Assembly: GCA_016710435.1 (NCBI GenBank)
Contig: JADJVV010000001.1
Coordinates: 558,001-622,000 of the forward strand
DNA length: 64,000 nucleotides
Direction: 5' to 3'
Source of the DNA: Hyphomicrobiales bacterium
GTDB lineage: Bacteria; Pseudomonadota; Alphaproteobacteria; Rhizobiales; Aestuariivirgaceae
The notes under the pieces are model-generated. The model saw only the letters and a program-made list of their open reading frames with translations. It was not told the DNA's origin and did not search any database. The position numbers and the translations under genes are program-made. Shown one piece after another: positions 18,199 through 27,305 of this stretch; the first letter of the stretch is position 1, and every line of letters begins with the position of its first letter.

Positions 18199-19587
18199 TC
18201 ACCGCTGGACAGTTTCGCGTGAGCTTGTCTTCAACCCAATCACCGCACGCAGTTTTCCATTGGCGCCGCGGGGAAGTGCTGAGGAGTGCTCAACGTGCCG
18301 CACCGTCATCGCGCCACAGCGCAGACGGATTTCATCGTCAACAACAGCGAGATGCTCAGGCCTGAAAGTTGCGGCGTCGGGCACGTAGTGAAGTTCCAGC
18401 GTGTCTTCAGCCGATTGCACGATCTGACATTCGCGGATGCTGGAGGGCGACTTCTTGAACACGGGATCAAGACGCCCGACCGGGCCCCGCTCAGGGCTCA
18501 TCACATAATCTTCCTGGCGGCCCGCGAGGTTGCGCAGACGCGGAAATCCGGGGCGTTTGCGGGTGAAGCCATCGAGGGCGCCGGTATCGCCGATGCGGTA
18601 GCGGATCAGCGGATAGGCATGCGTGTGGAAAGACGTCACAAGCATCTCGCCCGTCTCGCCCCGCGCAACAGGTTCCGCGGTGCCGGGTTTCACAATCTCG
18701 ATGATGCCCGTCTGCGGCAGCACGGCGATCTCGCCGTCTTCATCCTCGCAGGCAAGTGGCGCTCCTTCCGACGATCCGTACTGCGTCTTGACCGGACATC
18801 GGAATGCTTCGGCAATCACTTCCCGCTGGAAATCCTCCAGCGTTTCCGCCGTGGTCATGACGAGCTTGGGGCGGATGGTCCACTTGCGGCGCAGCAGGGC
18901 GTGGCGGGCAAGCAGATAGATGGAAGATGGATAACCATCGATCAGCTCCGGTTCATACGACTGGATGCGATCAAGATACCGGTCAAGATGCTGCGCCGTC
19001 ATGTGATAGGACGACATGAACATCTGCCGGGAGGCGTGGTTCATCCTCCAGAAGATTTCATTTTCATCTGCATTGGGAAACAGCGTGCGGCCACTGAAGC
19101 GCACCTTGCGGCTGTGGCGCGTCACGCCATACCAGTTCCACATCCGCTCCCATGCGGCCATGCGGTACTGCATGTCATCCGGCCGGTAGAAGACCGTGAT
19201 CGGTGTACCGGTGGTTCCGCTGGTATGGGACTCGATCAGCTTCGGCGGCAATCCACTGCAGCGGATATCCTGCGTGCGATGACGCAGCGCGTCCTTTTCC
19301 AGAACCGGCAGCCGCCGCAGGTCATCCAGCGACCGCAGTGGCGCATCATCTGGCACGGTCTCGCGATAATAGGCGGAGTGTGAACGGGCGTGTGACACGG
19401 TTTCGCGCAAGCGGTGAAGGACCATGGCCTCCACTTCCTGCTGGGACAGCGATTCAAACGCGGCGTGCTCGGCGATCATCGCCGGGCTGCCCCTGCGCAC
19501 TCTGTTGAGAAGAGCGCCCTGCATCGAAATCAAGGCATTCTGCGCCCAGATGGGCGATGCTGCGTAGACACTGTCTTTGACCGACAT
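18199..19587 (-). CDS. CapK/PaaK-like adenylate-forming protein
   Basis: A 462-residue relative of phenylacetate-CoA ligase and CapK. The ATP-binding loop ESHTSGTTGTPITVFY (about residues 120-135), QYGSSEGAPLACEDE and YPLIRYRIGDTG are the usual core motifs of adenylate-forming enzymes. CapK-type proteins are frequent in capsule loci, but their reaction is not well established. An acyl-adenylate or acyl-CoA supplier for one of the acyltransferases here is a reasonable inference. It sits 14 bases downstream of the dehydratase gene and upstream of an acyltransferase. Confidence 0.75.
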   Translation of the reverse strand: MSVKDSVYAASPIWAQNALISMQGALLNRVRRGSPAMIAEHAAFESLSQQEVEAMVLHRLRETVSHARSHSAYYRETVPDDAPLRSLDDLRRLPVLEKDALRHRTQDIRCSGLPPKLIESHTSGTTGTPITVFYRPDDMQYRMAAWERMWNWYGVTRHSRKVRFSGRTLFPNADENEIFWRMNHASRQMFMSSYHMTAQHLDRYLDRIQSYEPELIDGYPSSIYLLARHALLRRKWTIRPKLVMTTAETLEDFQREVIAEAFRCPVKTQYGSSEGAPLACEDEDGEIAVLPQTGIIEIVKPGTAEPVARGETGEMLVTSFHTHAYPLIRYRIGDTGALDGFTRKRPGFPRLRNLAGRQEDYVMSPERGPVGRLDPVFKKSPSSIRECQIVQSAEDTLELHYVPDAATFRPEHLAVVDDEIRLRCGAMTVRHVEHSSALPRGANGKLRAVIGLKTSSRETVQR

Positions 19588-19601
19588 GAAGCTGAACTCC
19601 G

Positions 19602-21467
19602 CTATTGCGCCATGGCGAGTTTCAGCACCACATCCGCCTTCGGCCTGTCTCCGGGTGCGGGGACGATCCCGCGCATCTGCGCGTCCAGTTCGTGAAGCGG
19701 CAAACTGAACTCCCTGCTCCGCATGATCCGCGGGTGGTGCGTTGGTTGGATGTCGGTTCCGATTTGAAGTTCCTCGTAGAGCTTCTCGCCGTCCTTCAGA
19801 CCGGTGATGCGGATCTCGATGTCGCCATCGGGGTTTTCCTCATTCTTCACCGTGAGGCCCGCCAACTCGATCATCGATTTCGCGAGCTGCATGATCTTGA
19901 CGGACTCGCCCATGTCGAGAACGAACACTTCCCCGCCCTCGGCCATGGCTGCGGCCTGGATGACAAGCTGCGCGGCTTCGGGGATGAGCATGAAGAAGCG
20001 CGTGACATCCGGGTGCGTGACATTGACCGGACCACCGCCGGCAATCTGCTCGCGGAACAGCGGCACCACGGATCCGGTGGAGCCCAGAACATTTCCGAAG
20101 CGCACCATGGCGAAAATCGTGCCCGGCATTTCCGCCGCCAACGCCTGCACAACCATCTCGGCCACCCGCTTCGATGCTCCCATGATGCTGGTGGGACGAA
20201 CGGCCTTGTCCGTCGAAATCATGACGAAACGCTTGACCTTGTTGTCCCTTGCCGCTTCCGCCACAGCCTTCGTGCCAAAGACATTGTTGTCGATGCCGGC
20301 CGCCGCGTTTTCCTGCACCATGCGCACATGCTTGTAGGCCGCCGCATGAAAGACAATATCAACCCCATGTTCTCGCATGATTGCCGACATGCGGGACTTG
20401 TCGCGGATATCGGCAAGGATCGGAACGGCGGAGCACGTTGTTCCCTCGTGCGACCTCGGTTGCGCCTCGATTGCGCGGTGAATTTCAAACAGGGCAAATT
20501 CACTGTTGTCGATGAGGACGAGCTTGCGCGGCTGGTACACCATGGCCTGCCGCACCAGTTCCGAGCCGATGGAGCCGCCTGCTCCCGTCACCATCACAAC
20601 CTGGTCCTTGATCACCTTTTCCATGAGGAAGCGGTCCGGCGGAACAGGGTCGCGGCCGAGCAGGTCTTCCACCTTGATGGCGCGCAATTCCGTGAGCTTC
20701 AGTTCGCCATCCATGAACTCACCGGGGGGCGGCGCCATCTTCACGGTCAGGCCCTGCGCCAGGAGGTGATCCACCAGCAAGCGCCGGCTGCTGCGGCCAA
20801 GGTCGGAGCGCGCCACGATGACTTCGCGCGGCTGCCTTCGCTCCATCACCACCGGAAGATCTTCGGGCGAATAGACCTTCAGTCCGGCGATGGTCCGGCC
20901 GATCAACGTGTAATCCGTGTCCACAAAGGCAATGGGCCTGTAGGTGCGGTTGCGGCGCATGGCCTCCAGCACGGCCTGCCCTTCATGGCTTGCGCCATAG
21001 ATGAGGGCGGGCACCAAGGGCCGCTGCCGCACCGCGTTTGTTCCTGCGCCAAAAATCAGCGCCGCTGCCTTTCGCAGCAAAATCATCAAGGCCACGGCCA
21101 GCAGGAGATAGATGAGCACGACGGAACGCGCAAAACCGGGCGTGCCAACAAAGAACACCAGCGTAATCCAGCCCCCGGCCGCAATCACCTGCGACGTCAG
21201 GATGCGTTGTTCGAGAATGCTGGAGTAGTTGCGCGACGCGGACCAATAGATTCCGAAGGGGAAAGCGCTTGCCACGCTCAGCACGGGAGCAACGACATAA
21301 AGGATGATCCTCTCGCGGTCCGGCAATTCGGGAGACGACAGGCGCAAGGCATAGGCGAGGAAGACCGCGAGATTGAGAACGAGGAAATCCGCCAGCGCAA
21401 TGATGGCAACCTTGCCCTGGCTGGGCAGCCCCTGCAGGAAGGAGGCCAATGTCCGCACCGCCGTCAT
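19602..21467 (-). CDS. UDP-GlcNAc 4,6-dehydratase, membrane type (PglF/WbpM/CapD family)
   Basis: A 621-residue protein of the long membrane-bound class. Four N-terminal hydrophobic helices (about residues 20-130) are followed by a CoA-binding-like domain with PALIYGASHEGQAVLEA. The catalytic SDR domain begins at VMVTGAGGSIGSELVRQ. STDKAVRPTSIMGASKRVAE carries the altered catalytic residues of this family, and RFGNVLGSTGSVVPLFREQI follows. It would dehydrate UDP-GlcNAc to the 4-keto-6-deoxy sugar, the substrate of the PglE-like aminotransferase. It overlaps the preceding gene by 4 bases. Whether inversion at C5 occurs cannot be judged here. Confidence 0.87.
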   Translation of the reverse strand: MTAVRTLASFLQGLPSQGKVAIIALADFLVLNLAVFLAYALRLSSPELPDRERIILYVVAPVLSVASAFPFGIYWSASRNYSSILEQRILTSQVIAAGGWITLVFFVGTPGFARSVVLIYLLLAVALMILLRKAAALIFGAGTNAVRQRPLVPALIYGASHEGQAVLEAMRRNRTYRPIAFVDTDYTLIGRTIAGLKVYSPEDLPVVMERRQPREVIVARSDLGRSSRRLLVDHLLAQGLTVKMAPPPGEFMDGELKLTELRAIKVEDLLGRDPVPPDRFLMEKVIKDQVVMVTGAGGSIGSELVRQAMVYQPRKLVLIDNSEFALFEIHRAIEAQPRSHEGTTCSAVPILADIRDKSRMSAIMREHGVDIVFHAAAYKHVRMVQENAAAGIDNNVFGTKAVAEAARDNKVKRFVMISTDKAVRPTSIMGASKRVAEMVVQALAAEMPGTIFAMVRFGNVLGSTGSVVPLFREQIAGGGPVNVTHPDVTRFFMLIPEAAQLVIQAAAMAEGGEVFVLDMGESVKIMQLAKSMIELAGLTVKNEENPDGDIEIRITGLKDGEKLYEELQIGTDIQPTHHPRIMRSREFSLPLHELDAQMRGIVPAPGDRPKADVVLKLAMAQ

Positions 21468-22726
21468 TGCGCGCCATCTCCGGCGGCAGGCGCCTTCGCG
21501 GTCACGGGCTCCAGCGCCACATCGTCAAGGAAGATCTGGCCCGTCAACTTCGTATCGAGAATGTTTCGCGCAACCGTTTCAAGCTGGAGCAATTGCGTCG
21601 CACAGTTGGCATCCGGAACCGTGACAAGCGCGTTCGCGGAGGTCCACGGGCCGTTCGCGACGATCTCGGCGCTTTCGCCAATGACCGCCTTTGTTTCCAC
21701 ACACTTCAACCGCCACACAAGACCGCGCGTTGCAGTCAGGTTCTGCACCTGCACGTCGTAGCGCAAGACGTATTGTCCCGGCGTCAGGCGCAGGTACTGC
21801 GTGACATGGGAAAAGGCCCCTTGGTAATTGGCAAAGTCGAGCCTGAGCGCCCGGTTTGTGGAATTGCCGGGACGGTTCAAGACATCGATCTGTGCATTCT
21901 TCGCCGGGCGCAGCGTCCAGTCGAAATACAGCCCCTGGGGTTCCATGTCGAAGCCGCCATCAAAGACATTCTGCACGCGCGCCAGACCGCTGGCATCCAG
22001 CGAATCCAGCCAGACAAAATAAGCCTGCTCAAAATTCCCTTGGCTTCCCAGCGACGACAGCAGCAGCCGCATCTCGCTGGCAGGCGTTTCGTCACCCGCC
22101 TTTCGCAGGCTCTCGAAAAGACGCTGCATCACCGGCCAGCCTTGCGGCTCCTGCGCGAGGAAGGAGAGAAGGTTGCGGCGCCACGGCGGCGAGGCAGCGA
22201 GCACCTTTGTCAGCGCCGGCAACGCATCGTTGCTGGAAATCAGCGCCGCGAGCGTCGCATAGAATTGCTGTCCAAGGTCCGGACGCGCCCGCAACAGGCC
22301 GTCGAGGTGAAAAAACGCATCGTCATACTGCTTCTTCTGCAGCGCGATGTTGACCGCCGTCAGTTGCGTGCGGGAGTCACGCATGGTGTAGCGCGCGGCA
22401 TTGAGGGCGAGAACCTCCTGGCGCTGCGTATCCTTCTTCAGGCCGGCTGCGACGACGAGATATTGCAGCGCCTCCGCATCCAGCGCGTTCTGATGGAGAA
22501 GGGTGAACGCATAGTCTTCAAGGCGGCGGATGCCCGGTGCATCCAGTCCATTCAGATAATCAGCAATGCCTTGCCCGCTCAGCGCTGCGGGCACCGGATT
22601 TTGCGGTGGTAAACGCCAGACCGACGGTAACCCCACGCCGGCGGCAATCACCACGCCACATGCGGTGGCCGCCAGGAGTGCATATCTCTGGACGCGACGC
22701 CACAGGCGATGGGAATGTTGCGGCAT
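21464..22726 (-). CDS. Membrane-anchored periplasmic protein of unknown function in the export operon
   Basis: About 420 residues. A single N-terminal transmembrane helix (YALLAATACGVVIAAGVGL) precedes a mainly alpha-helical, TPR-like middle (about residues 70-260). The C-terminal 140 residues are beta-rich and look like a carbohydrate-binding jelly roll (FDWTLRP, RALRLDFANYQGAFSHVTQY, LTGQIFLDDVALEPV). The start at 22726 is chosen because it overlaps the upstream stop by one base (TGATG). It lies between the J-domain-like gene and the dehydratase. I recognise no named family. A role in handling the nascent polysaccharide in the periplasm is inferred from layout only. Confidence 0.65.
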   Translation of the reverse strand: MPQHSHRLWRRVQRYALLAATACGVVIAAGVGLPSVWRLPPQNPVPAALSGQGIADYLNGLDAPGIRRLEDYAFTLLHQNALDAEALQYLVVAAGLKKDTQRQEVLALNAARYTMRDSRTQLTAVNIALQKKQYDDAFFHLDGLLRARPDLGQQFYATLAALISSNDALPALTKVLAASPPWRRNLLSFLAQEPQGWPVMQRLFESLRKAGDETPASEMRLLLSSLGSQGNFEQAYFVWLDSLDASGLARVQNVFDGGFDMEPQGLYFDWTLRPAKNAQIDVLNRPGNSTNRALRLDFANYQGAFSHVTQYLRLTPGQYVLRYDVQVQNLTATRGLVWRLKCVETKAVIGESAEIVANGPWTSANALVTVPDANCATQLLQLETVARNILDTKLTGQIFLDDVALEPVTAKAPAAGDGAQ

Positions 22727-23361
22727 CACAAACCTCCCTGCGGGCCAAAACGCAGCCAGGCAAAACTCGCGAGAGCGGTCACGCAGACTGCAAGGACAAA
22801 AGGCATGATGAGCAACTTCACGATATCCCGCTTGCGCAACTTGTAGTGACGCAAGCCGCCTGCGGAGGGCCTTGACGATATTGACTGGAAGCGCCGCTGT
22901 TGCGCCGGTTTCCTGCGTTGAAAGGCAACGGCGGCGGCAGGGTCGGCGCTGTCCTTGGCGGTCCCGTTCTCGATGCGGTCGGATGCCTCTTTCACGCGGT
23001 GGAAGAGGTTGGCCTCCCATGCACTCGGATTGCGGTCGGGGTGCAGCCACTTCAGCATCCAGCGCTTGTGCTCGCGTACGTCCTGGCTGGACCAATTCTG
23101 CGGCAGCGCAAGCACCATGCGGTCGCTGCCGTTGGCGTGGGTGATGATATGCTGGAGATAGACGCGGGCCGCATCGCTGATCTTCTGCTGACTGACGTTC
23201 CGGCCTGACGCCAGTACGGTCAGCGTCCCCTCATCGCCGGCGGCGCATTTGATCACCTCAAGCATGTCGTCCGGCAAGGGCCCCTTGAATTTGTGCGCCA
23301 GTTGTTTCGGCTGCCGCGCGGCTTCAAGGGCACGGTCAATCGCATGCATTCCGCCACCCAT
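22726..23361 (-). CDS. J-domain-like, tail-anchored membrane protein in the export operon
   Basis: A 211-residue protein. Around residues 97-131 it shows a helix, the tripeptide HPD at 107-109 and a second helix (KRWMLKWLHPDRNPSAWEAN), which is the core of a DnaJ J-domain. The first J-domain helix is not evident. The C terminus has one transmembrane helix (about 183-203), so the J-like part would face the cytoplasm. It overlaps the Wzc gene stop and the next start by one base each, showing tight coupling. It might recruit DnaK to the polysaccharide machinery, or be a domain that only resembles a J-domain. Confidence 0.6.
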   Translation of the reverse strand: MGGGMHAIDRALEAARQPKQLAHKFKGPLPDDMLEVIKCAAGDEGTLTVLASGRNVSQQKISDAARVYLQHIITHANGSDRMVLALPQNWSSQDVREHKRWMLKWLHPDRNPSAWEANLFHRVKEASDRIENGTAKDSADPAAAVAFQRRKPAQQRRFQSISSRPSAGGLRHYKLRKRDIVKLLIMPFVLAVCVTALASFAWLRFGPQGGL

Positions 23362-25661
23362 CAGCTGCGCTGCGACGGCAACTGCGGTGTGTCGCCGTAG
23401 CTGTGATAGTCATAGTCGCCATAACCATAACCATAGCCGTACCCGTAGCCCGTCTCCTTCGCGTCGAACTTGTTGAGCAGCGCTCCGATGATGTTGGCCC
23501 GCGCCATTTGCAGGCGCTTCAGCGCAATGCGGGCCGTGCTGCGGCGCGTTTCATTGGCCGCAACCACCAGCACGGTGGCCTGCACCAGGCGTGACAGCAA
23601 TGGCGCGTCGGCAAGACCCATGATCGGCGGCGAATCCACGATGACGATGTCAAAGGACTCGTTGGCCAGCGTCAACAGCGACGGCATGCGCGCGCCCGTG
23701 AGCAATTCCGCCGGATTGGGCGGAAGCGGCCCCGAGGTCATCAGCACAAGACCTTCGGTCGTCGAGGCCTGCACCACGTCCTCCGGCAACTTGGCGCCCG
23801 AGAGATAGCTGCTCAGGCCCACCTCGTTGCTGATGCGCAAACGCTTGTGCAGCGAGGCATTGCGGAGGTCGGCATCGATCAACAACACATGCAGTCCGAT
23901 CTGCGCCAGCGACACGGCAAGCGAGTGCGCCGTTGTCGACTTGCCTTCGGCGGGCTGGCTGCTGGTGATCAGCATAGTGCGCGGCAGGCCCTCGCTTGTG
24001 GCGAATTGCAAGCCCGTGCGCAACGAACGGTATGCCTCGGCGATGCTCGACCTCGGATCCGACAATTCCTGCTCGAGCGCCTTGCCCGTTTTCGGCTTTG
24101 GTATGATGCCCATCACAGGCAGGCTGAATTCGCGCTCGATATCTTCCGGTGACTTGAAGCTGTCGTCGAGGAAATCAAGTCCCAGCGCCGCCATGACACC
24201 AAGCAACACCCCCACGACCAGCGCCAGCGCCATGTTCAGGAGAAGGTTGGGCGAACGCGGGAACAGGGGCTTGATAGCGCGGTCCACGATGGAGATATTG
24301 TTGGTGCCCACGCCGCCGGCAACGCCGATTTCCTTGTAGCGCTGCAACAACCCGTCATAGAGCTGGCGGTTCGTGTCCACTTCGCGCTGGATGATGTTGT
24401 ACTGGATGCTGCGGTTGCGCTGGTCGACAACCTCCGCCTTGCTGCCTTCCAGTTGCTGGGCCAGCGTCTCCTCTTCCTCCTTCGCGGCGATATACTGCGC
24501 CTCGATGGAATTCTTGATGGCGGCAACTTCGGTCTGCACCTGGCGGTCCAGTTCCTTGATCTGGTTTCGGAGCTGAATCATCAGCGGGAACGCCGGTTTG
24601 TAGATGGCAAGTTTCTGCTGGTATTCAGCAGCGAGTTCGGTCCTCAGCTTGCGGTTGGCCTTGATGGCGTCGCTGTCGAGGATTTCCTTGAGTCCCAGTC
24701 CATCGGTCGCCTGCGCCTGCTTCCACAGGAGTTCCTTCTTGATGCGCTCACCGTGTGCCGCCGCCAGCTTGTCGTTGACAGCCTGCAGGTCAGATGCGGA
24801 AAGGTTCTTGTTGTCATCCAGCCGGATGATGCCTTGGTCTTCCGCATATTTGACGAGCTGCTTTTCGGACTCCTCGAGCTTCACCTTGAGCTGCTGCAGG
24901 CGTTCTTCCAGGAATTTGCGCGCATAGGACGTCGCCTCATAGCGCCTGTCGAGGTTGTCTGCGATGAACACGTCCGCATAACCATTGGCGACGGTCTGGG
25001 CCAACGCCGGGTTGGCGTGATCGATATTGATCTTGACGATACGGGAGCCACGCACCGGGGCAATGCTCACCGTGCGTTGCAGCCGGTCCACGGCCGAACG
25101 CGTCAGGCTTTCCTGGCTGATCTCGGGAGCAGTGGCTGCGCCCGTGTCCTCTTCGCCGCTCAACAGCGACCACATCACGTCGATCAATGACTTCTGGCGC
25201 TTGTTGAAGGCATCGCTGTTTCCCAAACCAAGCGTCGTGGCGACCCGGTCGGCGAGCGCGCGGCTGGCAAGCAATTCGTATTCGGTCTGGTAGAATTCCA
25301 TGCCGCCCGCGCCTTCCTCGGGCTGCACGCCATCCATCTTCACGATGTTTATGGCTTCGCGGTCGATCTGGATGGACGCGGTTGCCCGGTAGATGGGCGT
25401 CATGAGGAAGGTGACAACCGCTGCAATGAGGAGGGACGTGAGAACGATACCGGTGATCATCCACCGGTACTTCAGCGCCACGCGGATGTAGCGGCGGAAG
25501 TCGAAGCCCTGCTCGCCGGCACCGTCATCCGTGTTGGGGAAATAGGGATATGGGTTGGCGCCATACCGGAAATTCTGTGGAACCATGCCTGCCGGCGCTT
25601 CCACAACCGACTGGTTCTGCGGAAGTGGCGGCGGGAGTTGCTGCGAATTGCGGTCCATCAT
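23361..25661 (-). CDS. wzc: Polysaccharide co-polymerase / tyrosine autokinase (Wzc/ExoP type)
   Basis: About 766 residues. A proline-rich N terminus is followed by a first membrane helix (WMITGIVLTSLLIAAVVTFLM), a Wzz domain with long periplasmic coiled coils, and a second helix (MALALVVGVLLGVMAAL). The cytoplasmic BY-kinase domain has Walker A in SSQPAEGKSTTAHSLAV (Lys about 574), LLIDADLRNASLHKR and IVIVDSPPIMGLADAPL. The C terminus is a tyrosine cluster (YGYGYGYGYGDYDYHSYG), the autophosphorylation region. It sets chain length and gates export together with Wza and the phosphatase just upstream. The start at 25661 has AGGA 5 bases upstream; 25667 is possible. Confidence 0.92.
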   Translation of the reverse strand: MMDRNSQQLPPPLPQNQSVVEAPAGMVPQNFRYGANPYPYFPNTDDGAGEQGFDFRRYIRVALKYRWMITGIVLTSLLIAAVVTFLMTPIYRATASIQIDREAINIVKMDGVQPEEGAGGMEFYQTEYELLASRALADRVATTLGLGNSDAFNKRQKSLIDVMWSLLSGEEDTGAATAPEISQESLTRSAVDRLQRTVSIAPVRGSRIVKINIDHANPALAQTVANGYADVFIADNLDRRYEATSYARKFLEERLQQLKVKLEESEKQLVKYAEDQGIIRLDDNKNLSASDLQAVNDKLAAAHGERIKKELLWKQAQATDGLGLKEILDSDAIKANRKLRTELAAEYQQKLAIYKPAFPLMIQLRNQIKELDRQVQTEVAAIKNSIEAQYIAAKEEEETLAQQLEGSKAEVVDQRNRSIQYNIIQREVDTNRQLYDGLLQRYKEIGVAGGVGTNNISIVDRAIKPLFPRSPNLLLNMALALVVGVLLGVMAALGLDFLDDSFKSPEDIEREFSLPVMGIIPKPKTGKALEQELSDPRSSIAEAYRSLRTGLQFATSEGLPRTMLITSSQPAEGKSTTAHSLAVSLAQIGLHVLLIDADLRNASLHKRLRISNEVGLSSYLSGAKLPEDVVQASTTEGLVLMTSGPLPPNPAELLTGARMPSLLTLANESFDIVIVDSPPIMGLADAPLLSRLVQATVLVVAANETRRSTARIALKRLQMARANIIGALLNKFDAKETGYGYGYGYGYGDYDYHSYGDTPQLPSQRS

Positions 25662-25668
25662 GCCCATC

Positions 25669-26439
25669 CTACAGCAACATCAACTGGAAGAGGCCGGAGA
25701 GCGGCAGCGCATCCTTGATGTCGCGCAGCGTCGTGCGGGCCGCACTTTCATCCACCATCACGATATCGCCCGCCTGCAGCATCGGATCCGAGACCTTGCC
25801 ACTGCGCACCTCGCGAATGTCAAAGCGGGCCGCCATGCGCTTGTTGTCCACCGTGCGGAACAACAGGACGCCGCTGGGGTCCGCCACGGTTGAAAGTCCT
25901 TCGGCCAGTGCGATCGCCTGCATCAGCGAGATCTGGCCCGTTGTCGGGAAGATGCCGGGCTTCTTTACCGCACCGTCCACGGTGATGCGCTGGCTGTTGT
26001 ATTCCTTCACAAAGACCGACACCTGTGGCGATTGCAGATAGCCCGCCTCCAGTTTTGCTGCGATGTCGCGTTCAAGCTGTGCTTGCGTGCGTCCCCCCGC
26101 CTTCACGGTCTTGATCAGGGGCATCGTGATGATTCCGCTGCTGTTGACCTGGACCGTACGGTTCAGCTCCTGAACGCCGAAAACCGAGATGTCGAGAACG
26201 TCGAGCGGTGCGATCTTGTAGTCTTCCTTGTTGGCTGTGGCGCTTTCGGAATTCTCGGCGAAGATTCTCTTGGCGCTGGTGGCGGCTTCACCATTGATGG
26301 ACGTCGCTCCTGAACCACCGCCGGTGGTCTGGAAAGAGCCATCCGCATTTCCGTTCAAACCGCCGCCCCCGCAGGCGCTGAGAAGCCCCGTGAGGAGGAG
26401 CACGAAAAGGAAGGTGAGATGTGTCCGTAGCCGTGTCAT
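25669..26439 (-). CDS. wza: Outer-membrane polysaccharide export lipoprotein (Wza type)
   Basis: A 256-residue protein. The signal peptide ends in a lipobox (GLLSAC, Cys about 23), followed by a glycine/serine-rich linker. The polysaccharide export domain begins at YKIAPLDVLDISVFGVQELN. A SLBB-like domain has ITVDGAVKKPGIFP and LMQAIALAEGLS. It is shorter than E. coli Wza (379) and lacks most of the later SLBB repeat and the outer-membrane helix region, as is common in alphaproteobacteria. It lies 7 bases before wzc and overlaps the phosphatase gene by 4 bases. Confidence 0.9.
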   Translation of the reverse strand: MTRLRTHLTFLFVLLLTGLLSACGGGGLNGNADGSFQTTGGGSGATSINGEAATSAKRIFAENSESATANKEDYKIAPLDVLDISVFGVQELNRTVQVNSSGIITMPLIKTVKAGGRTQAQLERDIAAKLEAGYLQSPQVSVFVKEYNSQRITVDGAVKKPGIFPTTGQISLMQAIALAEGLSTVADPSGVLLFRTVDNKRMAARFDIREVRSGKVSDPMLQAGDIVMVDESAARTTLRDIKDALPLSGLFQLMLL

Positions 26440-27239
26440 TGTGCTGAAGCTCCAAACAGCCGCCGCCAGAAACCCGGTTCGCGGCTGTCCACCGGGAATT
26501 GCACGCTGATCTGCGGCGCTGATTCCGGCGGTTCGTTCTGAAGGATGAGGGCGGGTCTTGTCCGCACCAGATGGTTGGCCTCATCGCTCCCGACACGGGC
26601 GCAGGCCAGTTCATGCGCCTCCGCCAGCAGCGGCGGTCGCGATCTCGTATTATGGGCATCGGTGGCGAGGATGCTCACCAGTCCCTCGGACAACATGCGC
26701 TCTGCCCAGTATTGCGGGCGCTTGCCGAAGCGGCCTGCCAGCGATCCTGCCGTGATCTGCATCCACACGCCGGACGCCGCGAGCTTCTGCATCACCGCAT
26801 AGTTTCCTTCGATCCATTTCAGCCGCTCGGGATGCGTCAGCACGGGCACGAAACCCGAAACCGCTATGTTGAACATGAAGTCTTCAAAGCGAGGCGGAAG
26901 AACGTGATGCGGCGGCTCCACCAGAACGTAGCGGCTGTCATGCAGGGTGAGGATCTGGCCCATCTTCAGGCATTGCGCGAAGTCCGGGCGGATATGGGCA
27001 TCGGCGCCGACGACAAGGGCGAGCTGCAGTCCCTCGCGTTCAAACACGGCATTGAGATGCTTCACCCGGGCCCGAATGTCGGCGGCCTGATTGTCGTACA
27101 TTCCCGGCATGAAATGGGGTGTGCAAGCCATCACCTCGATCCCGTCTGCCTCCGCCATGCGGCCGATGGCGAGCGAGTCATCCAGTGATTGTGCGCCGTC
27201 ATCCACGCCGGCCAGGATATGGGAGTGAAGGTCAATCAT
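26436..27239 (-). CDS. CpsB/YwqE-type protein-tyrosine phosphatase (PHP fold)
   Basis: A 267-residue PHP-domain protein. Metal-ligand motifs are visible: MIDLHSHILAGVDDGA at the start, ACTPHFMPG, VLTHPERL and ILATDAHNTRSRPP. This is the manganese-dependent phosphatase class that removes phosphate from the tyrosine tail of the partner autokinase, as CpsB does in streptococci. It stands in for the low-molecular-weight Wzb phosphatase found in E. coli. It overlaps wza by 4 bases and is followed by wzc, so all three would be made together. Confidence 0.88.
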   Translation of the reverse strand: MIDLHSHILAGVDDGAQSLDDSLAIGRMAEADGIEVMACTPHFMPGMYDNQAADIRARVKHLNAVFEREGLQLALVVGADAHIRPDFAQCLKMGQILTLHDSRYVLVEPPHHVLPPRFEDFMFNIAVSGFVPVLTHPERLKWIEGNYAVMQKLAASGVWMQITAGSLAGRFGKRPQYWAERMLSEGLVSILATDAHNTRSRPPLLAEAHELACARVGSDEANHLVRTRPALILQNEPPESAPQISVQFPVDSREPGFWRRLFGASAQ

Positions 27240-27305
27240 GGGCCGCTCCCGGAAGCCTTCGTTGCCCCGCGCAGAAACCGGTACCGGAGTGGAACAAGCG
27301 AGCCG

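Noticed and set aside
19605..21761. A 718-codon open frame on the plus strand opposite the dehydratase gene
   Set aside because: It mirrors the codon positions of the minus-strand gene, has no domain and is rich in His/Arg as expected for a high-GC shadow frame.
22727..23095. N-terminal extension of the periplasmic protein to 23095
   Set aside because: It lies inside the J-domain-like gene in another frame; the membrane helix and TGATG overlap support the start at 22726.
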